This document shows, piece by piece, positions 54,889 through 62,047 of a stretch of DNA of 64,000 nucleotides; positions within the stretch are counted from its first letter, which is position 1, and each line of letters starts with the position of its first letter. The notes beneath the pieces were generated by a model. It had not been told where the DNA came from. It saw nothing but the letters and a program-made list of their open reading frames with translations, and searched no databases. The stretch is taken from positions 47,387 through 111,386 of the forward strand of contig JANXAC010000005.1 of the NCBI GenBank assembly GCA_025061835.1. Direction: 5' to 3'. A program made the translations under genes and the position numbers. The stretch is from Spirochaetota bacterium (GTDB taxonomy: Bacteria; Spirochaetota; Brevinematia; DTOW01).

Positions 54889-56613
54889 TTATCTTGACTT
54901 TTTTTGGGTTTTTAAGGATTTTGTCTTACTTGAATTTTGAACCTTTGTTGAAGATATTGATAGACCTTTCATTTTCAGAAGGTCTGCTAGAGTTCCTTTC
55001 TTTACCTCTGCCGGCTCCGATATAACAAACTCTTTCTTTGCTTCTTCTATCTGTTTTTTCTCCAGTGCTTTTATACTGAGTTCTACTATTTTCTCTGACG
55101 GAACTACTCTCATCACCATAGCATTTACGGTATCTCCTACCTTGAACTTTTCTTTGTGATCAACCCCTCTCTCAAGAGAGACTTGAGAAGCAAGTATATA
55201 GCCAACAACTTCACCACCTAGTTCAACAATTAGTCTATCATCTCTAACTTCCTTTACAGTGCCGCTGACAACTGACCCTTTGTAGTTTGTTTGAGCGAAT
55301 CGTTCCCAGGGATTGCCCTCTAATCTCTTTACACTGAGATGAAGTAGTCTATTATTTTTGTCTATCTTCGTTATTAAAGCTTCTACCATTTGTCCTTTAG
55401 AATATATCTTTCTTAGATTTATGTCCTCTTGTTTCCAAGATACCTCTTCTTTTCTTAAAATACCTTCAATCACATCGGTTATTCCTATGAATACGGAGTT
55501 GTCAGTTATTGTATTAACTCTACCTCTTACTACTTGGCCTTTCTTGTATTTCTCTTCAATGTTTTCCCAAGGGTCAGGAACGAGTTGCTTGACACCTAGT
55601 TTTACAAGCCTTCTATCTTTGTCGAAAGATAGTATTTTGGCTTTGATATTATCACCAACTTTAAACTCTTCTTTTAGCGACTTCACTCTTCTACTCCAAG
55701 AAACTTCGGTATCTCTTATTAAACCCCTGACACCATCAGAAATTTCAACGATACCATATCTATCTCTTAGTAATACAATTCTTCCTTGAACTATATCTCC
55801 TTCCTTATGTTCGGCGAGGAAGTCTTCAAAAGGATCTCTCTCTATCTGTTTCCTTCCGACTCTGATCCTGCCTTTGTCTCTCTGTACCTCTAAAACCTTG
55901 ACTGTCATCTTGTCTCCTATATTAACTATGCTCTGTATGTCAGATATTTTTTTCCAAGACAAGTCATTTATTGACATCAATCCTGGTACACCGTCAATGT
56001 CAAGAACTATATACTTTTCTGCAATCTTCTTAACAACACCTTCAACCTCATCACCTACATTGATGGTTGAGAAAAATTCTTCCATCTTCTTTTTGAGTTG
56101 TTCCTGGAGTAGTACTTTCCTTGATACTATGAACTGTCCTTCTCTTTTGTTTATTATCTTAAACTCAAATTCCTTACCTACATAAGTTTGAGGGTCAACA
56201 CTGATCCTTGTAAGCTCTACATGGGATGCTGGTAGAAATCCTTTAAGGTTTGTTCCAAGGTCTACTAGGAAGCCCTTAAGAGTCTTTATTTTGCTATCTT
56301 TTATTGACTGATTCTCGTAAAGGACTTTGACAACTTTACCAATTACAAACTCACCAGAAGAATACTTTGATTTTAGATCCTCTATACGCTCTTTCCTAGC
56401 AGCAACGAACCTTGAACCAATAGTTCCATTTGAAGTGTTAGTGATTGCAATTTTTACTCTTTCACCTACCTTAGGAGGATGTTCAAATTCGTTTATAGGA
56501 ACTGCGACTTCGGACTTGAAACCGCAATCAATGAATACATCCCTTTCTCCGACTAGGACAACCTCTCCTTCCACTATCTTTGCATCCTTGAAAAACTCAA
56601 ATGACTCTGCCAT
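54889..56613 (-). CDS. rpsA: Ribosomal protein S1
   Basis: A 574-residue S1 with six S1/OB repeats. They start near EGEVVLVGERD, IGKVVKVLYEN, GDEVEGVVKKI, GDIVQGRIVLL, GQVVRGRVNTI and GSVVSGTVKEV. The linkers between domains 3-6 carry DPWENI, NPWERF and DPFEDF signatures, as in long bacterial S1. It brings mRNA to the 30S subunit. ATG 56613 is chosen because AAGGTG lies 8 nt upstream, while the longer frame starts at the TTGAAA of the promoter. A Lys-rich tail extends after the last domain. It heads a three-gene operon. Confidence 0.94.
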   Translation of the reverse strand: MAESFEFFKDAKIVEGEVVLVGERDVFIDCGFKSEVAVPINEFEHPPKVGERVKIAITNTSNGTIGSRFVAARKERIEDLKSKYSSGEFVIGKVVKVLYENQSIKDSKIKTLKGFLVDLGTNLKGFLPASHVELTRISVDPQTYVGKEFEFKIINKREGQFIVSRKVLLQEQLKKKMEEFFSTINVGDEVEGVVKKIAEKYIVLDIDGVPGLMSINDLSWKKISDIQSIVNIGDKMTVKVLEVQRDKGRIRVGRKQIERDPFEDFLAEHKEGDIVQGRIVLLRDRYGIVEISDGVRGLIRDTEVSWSRRVKSLKEEFKVGDNIKAKILSFDKDRRLVKLGVKQLVPDPWENIEEKYKKGQVVRGRVNTITDNSVFIGITDVIEGILRKEEVSWKQEDINLRKIYSKGQMVEALITKIDKNNRLLHLSVKRLEGNPWERFAQTNYKGSVVSGTVKEVRDDRLIVELGGEVVGYILASQVSLERGVDHKEKFKVGDTVNAMVMRVVPSEKIVELSIKALEKKQIEEAKKEFVISEPAEVKKGTLADLLKMKGLSISSTKVQNSSKTKSLKTQKKSR

Positions 56614-56640
56614 ATCTCTTTCACCTTGAAACGATAAGAG

Positions 56641-56670
56641 ATTGTAAAAATAAATATCAGCATATTTCAA
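56641..56670 (-). promoter_or_regulatory. Promoter of rpsA operon
   Basis: Minus strand TTGAAA (56670-56665), 18-nt spacer, TACAAT (56646-56641), with the ATG 28 nt downstream. Confidence 0.6.
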
Positions 56671-56780
56671 GATAAATTTAACTTTTTTGGAATGAAGTCT
56701 GAGATCCTATTAAGGATTTTTACGACTCTATTATGAATCTATTATGAAGTAGTAGGTAGTGGAATTACAGATAATACAGT

Positions 56781-56810
56781 TTATGAGATTACTAGTTATG
56801 AGATTACTAG
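56781..56810. repeat. Perfect 15-bp tandem duplication
   Basis: TTATGAGATTACTAG occurs twice without a gap (56781-56795 and 56796-56810), in the 318-nt divergent region between rpsA and the ribosomal protein operon. The rest of that region holds the two promoters and no gene. Confidence 0.85.
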
Positions 56811-56877
56811 ACTGGAAGTGCTAACAGCAGGTTCGTTTTATCAGTTTTAAATTTTGACAAGTCTTGCTCATCTGAAT

Positions 56878-56906
56878 TTGAAACTGATTTCTGCTTCTGT
56901 TAAAAT
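56878..56906 (+). promoter_or_regulatory. Promoter of the S17-L15 ribosomal operon
   Basis: TTGAAA (56878-56883), 17-nt spacer, TAAAAT (56901-56906), 24 nt before the S17 ATG. It gives this operon its own start although S17 is usually mid-operon. Confidence 0.6.
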
Positions 56907-56930
56907 TCTTCTTACATTTCAGAGGTTTGT

Positions 56931-57200
56931 ATGGGTAGAGTGATATACAGGGTAGGTAAGGTTGTTAGTGATAAGATGGACAAGACAAGGGTCGTGGTTT
57001 ATGAATACTATCGTATGCATCCAAAGTATAAAAAGTTTGTTAAGAAAAAAACAAAATACTATGTTCACGATGAAAATAATGAGAGTAGGGTTGGGGACTT
57101 AGTGAAGATAAAATTTACAAGACCATTAAGCAAACTTAAGAGATGGAGACTTGTTGAGATAGTTGAAAAGTCTCAAAGAACAGAAGAGGCTAATGTTTAG
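56931..57200 (+). CDS. rpsQ: Ribosomal protein S17
   Basis: An 89-residue primary 16S rRNA-binding protein. Family features: [29 protein letters not shown], in segments, and the [15 protein letters not shown] stretch. It is the first gene of the cluster here. L29, L16, S3 and the rest of the S10 operon that normally precede it are absent, replaced by rpsA on the other strand. AGAGG lies 5 nt before the ATG. Confidence 0.95.
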   Translation: MGRVIYRVGKVVSDKMDKTRVVVYEYYRMHPKYKKFVKKKTKYYVHDENNESRVGDLVKIKFTRPLSKLKRWRLVEIVEKSQRTEEANV

Positions 57201-57210
57201 GAGGTAGCCT

Positions 57211-57576
57211 ATGGTTCAACTTACAACTTATCTTAATGTCGCAGATAATACTGGTGCTAAGGAAATTATGTGTATTAAGGTTCTTCCGGGTAGGAAGAAG
57301 TATGCCACCGTCGGAGATGTTATCATCGCTAGTGTTAAGAAAGCGTTACCTAATGGAATAGTCAAGAAAGGTGAAGTTGTGAAAGCAGTTGTTGTAAGGG
57401 TCAAAAAAGAGATAAGAAGACCTGAAGGTTCTTATGTTAGGTTTGATGATAACGCTGCAGTGATAATAGACAATTTTGGTATGCCTAGGGGAACGAGAGT
57501 CTTCGGTCCTGTTGCGAGAGAGTTAAGGTATAAGAATTTTACTAAAATTCTCTCACTTGCTCCAGAAGTTGTGTAG
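57211..57576 (+). CDS. rplN: Ribosomal protein L14
   Basis: A 121-residue OB-like protein of the 50S interface. It begins [18 protein letters not shown] and includes [23 protein letters not shown], in segments, and FGPVARELR near the end, all standard. Spacing to S17 is 10 nt, with AGGAGG. Confidence 0.97.
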   Translation: MVQLTTYLNVADNTGAKEIMCIKVLPGRKKYATVGDVIIASVKKALPNGIVKKGEVVKAVVVRVKKEIRRPEGSYVRFDDNAAVIIDNFGMPRGTRVFGPVARELRYKNFTKILSLAPEVV

Positions 57577-57584
57577 GGGGTAGT

Positions 57585-57914
57585 ATGGCAAAGGAAAAAG
57601 TTAAAACAAGACTAAAGAAAGGAGATGTTGTTATCGTGATAGCTGGTAGAGACAAAGGTAAAATCGGTGAGATATTAGAAATAGATGGAGATAGAGCTTA
57701 TGTCAAAGGGGTTAATATGGTGAAGAAGACCTTAAGAAAAACCAAAGATAATCCGAAAGGTGGGATAATTACAACTGAAGGTAAGATACACCTTTCAAAC
57801 ATAATGATATACAATAAAAAGATTGGTAAAGGTGATAGGATAGGTGTTAAGATTGTCAATGGCAAAAAAGTTAGAGTTTTCAAAAAAACTGGTGACTATA
57901 TAGATAAAATCTAG
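57585..57914 (+). CDS. rplX: Ribosomal protein L24
   Basis: A 109-residue KOW-motif protein that starts 50S assembly near the exit tunnel. The KOW segment is KKGDVVIVIAGRDKGKIGEIL; GGIITTEGKIHLSNIM is also typical. It has the usual length and lies 8 nt after L14. Confidence 0.96.
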   Translation: MAKEKVKTRLKKGDVVIVIAGRDKGKIGEILEIDGDRAYVKGVNMVKKTLRKTKDNPKGGIITTEGKIHLSNIMIYNKKIGKGDRIGVKIVNGKKVRVFKKTGDYIDKI

Positions 57915-57927
57915 GTGGAGGTAGAGT

Positions 57928-58530
57928 ATGGCGAAGAAAAAGTCAGTTATTGAGACAGGTCAGGGAGTGGACATAAGAACATTTACTCCGATGTCAAAAA
58001 AACTGTACGAAACTGAAGTTGTCAAGAAACTTATGGACGAGTTTGGATACAAATCAGTAATGGCAGTTCCTAAACTTGAGAAGATAGTTGTAAATGTTGG
58101 ATGGGGTGAAGCGATTACTGACCCAGATTCACTTGATGTCGTTGTAGATGAAATTACTCTGATGACAGGACAGAGAGCGGTTAAAACCTATGCTAAAAAG
58201 TCAATATCAAACTTCAAAATAAGAAAAGGTCAAGCAATCGGTGCTAAAGTTACTTTGAGAAAGATACTAATGTATAACTTCCTTGATGTTCTTATACACA
58301 TTGCATTGCCAAGAACAAAGGACTTCAATGGAGTTAGCACTAAAGGATTTGATGGTAGGGGTAATTTTTCATTCTCTATAAAGGAGCAGGTCGTCTTTCC
58401 TTCAATAAAGTATGATATGATAAAACAGATACACGGTCTTGATGTTACGATAGTAACAACGGCAAGAACCGATGTAGAAGCATACAAACTCTTGAAGTAT
58501 CTAGGATTTCCGTTTAAGGAGAAAGATTAG
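57928..58530 (+). CDS. rplE: Ribosomal protein L5
   Basis: A 200-residue 5S rRNA-binding protein. It has an N-terminal extension of about 20 residues relative to E. coli L5, then [13 protein letters not shown], the [23 protein letters not shown] block and the [10 protein letters not shown] and [10 protein letters not shown] motifs. The extension ([19 protein letters not shown]) is unusual in length but basic at the start. Confidence 0.95.
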   Translation: MAKKKSVIETGQGVDIRTFTPMSKKLYETEVVKKLMDEFGYKSVMAVPKLEKIVVNVGWGEAITDPDSLDVVVDEITLMTGQRAVKTYAKKSISNFKIRKGQAIGAKVTLRKILMYNFLDVLIHIALPRTKDFNGVSTKGFDGRGNFSFSIKEQVVFPSIKYDMIKQIHGLDVTIVTTARTDVEAYKLLKYLGFPFKEKD

Positions 58531-58538
58531 GAGGTGTT

Positions 58539-58724
58539 ATGGCAAAGAAATCTCTAGTTGTTAAGCAACAAAAGGAACCAAAGTTTAAAGTGAGAAAGTA
58601 CAACAGGTGTAAAATATGTGGTAGAGTAAGAGGTTATATAAGAGACTATGGTGTTTGTAGAATGTGTTTTAGAGAGCTTGCTCATAGAGGACTCTTGCCC
58701 GGTATTAGAAAAGCGTCTTGGTAA
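58539..58724 (+). CDS. rpsN: Ribosomal protein S14, zinc type
   Basis: A 61-residue type Z S14. The zinc ligands are Cys24, Cys27, Cys40 and Cys43 (CKIC and CRMC), followed by [18 protein letters not shown], the typical end. The zinc form is found in Gram-positives, thermophiles and many deep lineages. GGAGG lies close upstream. Confidence 0.96.
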   Translation: MAKKSLVVKQQKEPKFKVRKYNRCKICGRVRGYIRDYGVCRMCFRELAHRGLLPGIRKASW

Positions 58725-58733
58725 GGAGGTATT

Positions 58734-59129
58734 ATGGGTCTTATAGCAGATACTATCGGTGATGCTTTGAATAGGATAAGAAATGCTAGTAATCAAAAAC
58801 ATAGTTATGTTCTCGTCAAAAAATCTAAATTCTTAGCAAGAATTCTTGATATATTAGTTCAGAATGGCTACATAGAATCCTATGAAGAAAGCGAGGATAA
58901 CAAGTACTTCCTCAAGGTGAATTTAAAGTATTATGAGGGTAAGCCTGTGATAAGAGAGATAAAGGTTTTGAGTCATTTGTCAAGAAGAATTTATATTGGA
59001 TACAGAGATATTAGTCCGTTTAAGAACAATCTGGGAATAGTGATCATTTCTACGCCTAAAGGTGTGATGACTACTACTGAAGCAAAGAAACTAAAAGTTG
59101 GTGGAATGTTAGTTTGTTCGGTTTGGTAG
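58734..59129 (+). CDS. rpsH: Ribosomal protein S8
   Basis: A 131-residue 16S-binding protein. It starts MGLIADTIGDALNRIRNASN and ends with the conserved STPKGVMTTTEAKKLKVGGM and CSVW. In many bacteria S8 represses the spc operon by binding the L5 leader; no such site was checked here. The gap to S14 is 9 nt. Confidence 0.96.
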   Translation: MGLIADTIGDALNRIRNASNQKHSYVLVKKSKFLARILDILVQNGYIESYEESEDNKYFLKVNLKYYEGKPVIREIKVLSHLSRRIYIGYRDISPFKNNLGIVIISTPKGVMTTTEAKKLKVGGMLVCSVW

Positions 59130-59138
59130 GAGGAGTTT

Positions 59139-59675
59139 ATGTCAAGGGTTGGTAAAAAACCAGTTGAGATACCTAGTGACGTCAGTGTTTCAATTAATAA
59201 CAATACTCTAATAGTCAAAGGAAAACTTGGAGAACTTAAGTTGGATATAAATCCTGTTGTTGATGTGAGAATAGACGGAAATAAGATTATTGTCTCTCCA
59301 AAAGCGGATACTAAGTTTGCTAGAGCTATGTGGGGGACTACCAGGGCGCTTATAAATAACATGGTTGTAGGTGTTTCAAAAGGTTATTCAAAGGTTTTAC
59401 AACTCGTTGGTGTTGGATACAGGGCTAGGCTTGAAGGCAATAAACTAGTCTTGAATGTAGGGTATTCTCATCCTGTTGAGTTTGTGCCGCCGCAGGGTAT
59501 AAAGTTTAATGTTGAGGAACAAGTAAAGATCACTGTCAGTGGATACGACAAAGCACTCGTAGGTCAAGTTTCGGCTAATATTAGAGCAATTAGAAAACCT
59601 GAACCTTACAAAGGTAAGGGTATAAGGTATGAAAATGAAGTTATAGTTCTCAAAGAAGGTAAGAAGACTAAGTAA
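59139..59675 (+). CDS. rplF: Ribosomal protein L6
   Basis: A 178-residue protein of two related alpha/beta domains near the factor-binding site. It begins MSRVGKKPVEIPSDV and includes GVSKGYSKVLQLVGVGYRA in the second domain and the ending RKPEPYKGKGIRYENE, where translation-factor contacts occur. Confidence 0.97.
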   Translation: MSRVGKKPVEIPSDVSVSINNNTLIVKGKLGELKLDINPVVDVRIDGNKIIVSPKADTKFARAMWGTTRALINNMVVGVSKGYSKVLQLVGVGYRARLEGNKLVLNVGYSHPVEFVPPQGIKFNVEEQVKITVSGYDKALVGQVSANIRAIRKPEPYKGKGIRYENEVIVLKEGKKTK

Positions 59676-59687
59676 TGGAGGTGTAGG

Positions 59688-60053
59688 ATGATAAACAAAG
59701 TTGCTTTGAAGAATGAAAGAAGAGATAGGAGAAAGAAGAGAGTTAGAAAGAATATATTTGGTCTTCCTAATATTCCTAGGGTCTCCATATTTAGGTCAAA
59801 TAAGTATATCTACGCTCAAGCCATAGATGATGTTAATGGTAGGACACTTGTGAGTGTTTCTTCCATATCAAAGGAACTAGATAAGAAACTTGGTGATACG
59901 ATTGAAGACGCAAAAGTTCTCGGTGGTCTTATGGCAAAGAAGCTCTTGGGTATTGGTATCAATAAAATTGTATTTGATAGGAACTTTTACAAGTATCACG
60001 GCGTTGTTAAAGCATTTGCGGACGCTATGAGAGAAGGAGGAATTCAGTTCTAG
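59688..60053 (+). CDS. rplR: Ribosomal protein L18
   Basis: A 121-residue 5S rRNA-binding protein. The basic N-terminus (RRDRRKKRVRKNIFG) and the SIFRSNKYIYAQAIDD, VLGGLMAKKLL and FDRNFYKYHGVVKAFADAMREGG motifs, in segments, are standard. GGAGG precedes the ATG. Confidence 0.96.
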   Translation: MINKVALKNERRDRRKKRVRKNIFGLPNIPRVSIFRSNKYIYAQAIDDVNGRTLVSVSSISKELDKKLGDTIEDAKVLGGLMAKKLLGIGINKIVFDRNFYKYHGVVKAFADAMREGGIQF

Positions 60054-60063
60054 GAGGGTATTT

Positions 60064-60573
60064 ATGGCAGAAGATAAGAATTTTAGAGAAAAGGTGTTGA
60101 TGGTAAGAAGGGTTGCTAAAGTTGTAGAAGGTGGTAAGAGATTACACTTTAACGCACTCGTTGCAGTTGGTGATGGAGACTCTATGGTCGGTATCGGTTA
60201 TTCAACTGCTAACGAACTTATAGATGCTGTTAGAAAAGCAATAAACAAAGCCAAGAAAAATATGTTTAAAGTCAAGTTTCAAGGAAAGAATAGAACCATA
60301 CCGCACGAGGTTGAAATTTCATACAAATCCTGTAAATTGGTTATGAAACCTGCTGCTCCTGGAACTGGTGTTATTGCAGAGACAAACTTAAGAAGTATTC
60401 TTGAACTAGCAGGATACCACGATGTTGTTACAAAGATAATCGGCTCAACTAATCCAGTGTTGGTTTCAAAGATAGCGGTTATGGCTCTAAACTCACTTGA
60501 GACATACGAAGAAGTTGCCGCTAGAAGAGGTATCTCTGTTAGAGATATTTTTGAAAGTGTGAAAGGGGCGTAG
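60064..60573 (+). CDS. rpsE: Ribosomal protein S5
   Basis: A 169-residue 30S protein involved in decoding fidelity and mRNA unwinding. It has FREKVLMVRRVAKVVEGGKR and the S5 loop GGKRLHFNALVAVGDGDSMVGIG in segments, then the C-terminal KPAAPGTGVIA, the usual S5 pattern. The gene normally next, L30 (rpmD), is absent; a hairpin begins at the last base of its stop codon. Confidence 0.97.
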   Translation: MAEDKNFREKVLMVRRVAKVVEGGKRLHFNALVAVGDGDSMVGIGYSTANELIDAVRKAINKAKKNMFKVKFQGKNRTIPHEVEISYKSCKLVMKPAAPGTGVIAETNLRSILELAGYHDVVTKIIGSTNPVLVSKIAVMALNSLETYEEVAARRGISVRDIFESVKGA

Positions 60574-60609
60574 GTGTTATCCAAATCAGTCTGTCGGATG
60601 ACACCTTTT
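60573..60609 (+). terminator. Hairpin between S5 and L15 (terminator or attenuator)
   Basis: GGTGTTATCC (60573-60582) and GGATGACACC (60596-60605) form a 10-bp stem with one G-U pair and a 13-nt loop, followed by TTTT. A second small palindrome, ACTGTTT-T-AAACAGT, follows at about 60632-60646, before the GGAGG of L15. These occupy the position where L30 is usually encoded. The short T-run suggests partial termination or a regulatory or processing stem. Confidence 0.6.
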
Positions 60610-60662
60610 AAGGTAGGATTTAAGTTCTAGCACTGTTTTAAACAGTATTGGAGGTAGGCATT

Positions 60663-61094
60663 ATGATTAGACTTAAAAGACCGAAATATGTTAAGAAGCC
60701 GGTAAGAAAGGGTATTGGTATAGGTTCAGGTATAGGTAAGACCTCTGGCAGAGGTGGTAAAGGACAGACTGTCAGGGGTAGGGGTAAAGTTGCACCATAC
60801 TTTGAAGGAGGTCAAACGCCACTATACAGAAGAATACCAAAAAGAGGATTTAACTCAAAGTTTAAAGTAGAGTATGATATTGTAAATGTTGAAAGACTGA
60901 ATGTTTTCTCCGATGGAGATGAAGTGAATGTTGAGACATTGAAAATGAAAGGACTTGTAAAGGGTAAGAAACCTGTCAAAATTCTAGGGAATGGAGAACT
61001 GAAAGTAAAGAAACTCATCGTTAAGGTCAATAAAGTGTCTGCTTCAGCAAAGGAAAAGTTGGAGAAAAACGGTTGTGTAATAAACCTAGTTTAG
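60663..61094 (+). CDS. rplO: Ribosomal protein L15
   Basis: A 143-residue 50S protein with the glycine-rich N-terminus (GIGIGSGIGKTSGRGGKGQ), GGQTPLYRRIPKRGFNSKF and the KPVKILGNGEL motif, all standard. ATG 60663 has GGAGG 8 nt upstream; a TTG at 60648 in the same frame overlaps that site. SecY, adk and infA, usually downstream, are not here: adk and infA are at 21-22 kb and secY is not in the window. Confidence 0.96.
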   Translation: MIRLKRPKYVKKPVRKGIGIGSGIGKTSGRGGKGQTVRGRGKVAPYFEGGQTPLYRRIPKRGFNSKFKVEYDIVNVERLNVFSDGDEVNVETLKMKGLVKGKKPVKILGNGELKVKKLIVKVNKVSASAKEKLEKNGCVINLV

Positions 61095-61189
61095 AGTTTT
61101 CTAGAACATTTCTAAATTCTTGTTGGGATTTGTTGTTTTTGAACCTCTGATTTTTGCGAGTGTGTTAAAATATCATCAAAAATACAGAT

Positions 61190-61555
61190 GTGTATCATAG
61201 GTATCTTGGGCAAGATACAGAGAATTTTGATAGTGTTGTAGTTTCTTCAGAACTATTTGATAAGGTAGTTGAGAAGCACTCGGTTGATGACCTTGAGTTT
61301 ATAACCTACAGTCTAATTATTGACGGTGGAACTAGAGATTTGTTGAGACACAACAACAGTCTTCCAGTTGCAGTAATGGATAAGATACTCAATAGGGGCG
61401 TATATACTCTGTTTTCTAGAAAAGTTGAGAATGCTATCAAGAGTGATATTATTAATAACCTTAAAGACCTAGGTCTTGAGAAGGCTAAAGAAATGATATT
61501 ACAGTCAAGCAAGGATGATTATTATAGAAATCAAAAGTTTGTTGGTACGAACTAA
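61190..61555 (+). CDS. Uncharacterised 121-residue protein
   Basis: No family recognised. It is a soluble, mainly helical, charged protein with a DLLRHNNSLPVAVMDKIL segment and a Lys-rich end. The likely start is GTG at 61190, with a TAAAAT -10 at 61166 and no clear Shine-Dalgarno. It is followed after 11 nt by a coiled-coil membrane protein, so the two probably work together. Confidence 0.55.
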   Translation: MYHRYLGQDTENFDSVVVSSELFDKVVEKHSVDDLEFITYSLIIDGGTRDLLRHNNSLPVAVMDKILNRGVYTLFSRKVENAIKSDIINNLKDLGLEKAKEMILQSSKDDYYRNQKFVGTN

Positions 61556-61566
61556 AAGATAAGGCT

Positions 61567-61977
61567 TTGACAACGAAGAGTCTAATATCATCAATAATAG
61601 AGATAAACTCAACCCTCTTGAGTATAAAAGATACCTACGAGGAAATTTTAGATGAATTGGAGGACAGTAATTCTGAAATCAAGGATAACACTAAAAACGC
61701 AATGAATACAGTTAATAAGATTGAGCAAAACCTAGAACAGACTAAAATGGATGTTAATTACTTAAAGAATGAACTCATTAGGTTGGAAACAAAGATCGGA
61801 GATGTAGAAAAGAGTATGATGTTAAACCAAAATTCTTTGATAAATACACTTGAAAATTTGTCAGAACAACTTGATGATATAAGAAGAGCCCAGAGAGTTA
61901 CTTCTATTACTCTTACGATTGTACTGGTTTTAGTTTTCCTAGCACTAGGATTAGTGATAACTCTTCTACTGATTTAG
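61567..61977 (+). CDS. Coiled-coil protein with C-terminal membrane anchor
   Basis: A 136-residue protein. Residues 1-105 are a long acidic coiled coil with heptad-like Ile/Leu/Val. Residues about 113-135 are a transmembrane segment (ITLTIVLVLVFLALGLVITLLLI). The start appears to be TTG at 61567 with TAAGG 2-6 nt upstream, which is uncertain. It is tail-anchored, so the coiled coil is cytoplasmic or, less likely, outside. No family recognised. Its plan resembles the intact version of the broken gene at 47142-47389 (coiled coil then membrane helix), but I see no sequence match. Confidence 0.6.
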   Translation: MTTKSLISSIIEINSTLLSIKDTYEEILDELEDSNSEIKDNTKNAMNTVNKIEQNLEQTKMDVNYLKNELIRLETKIGDVEKSMMLNQNSLINTLENLSEQLDDIRRAQRVTSITLTIVLVLVFLALGLVITLLLI

Positions 61978-62047
61978 TGTTTATAGTGCTTGTAGAAGTA
62001 GTTGAATATCTTTCAAAAATTAAGTTTGTAAATTACAATCTACATTT

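Noticed and set aside
60574..60630. A remnant of ribosomal protein L30
   Set aside because: The 18-codon reading before TAG is only faintly L30-like, and it coincides with a hairpin that explains the sequence better.
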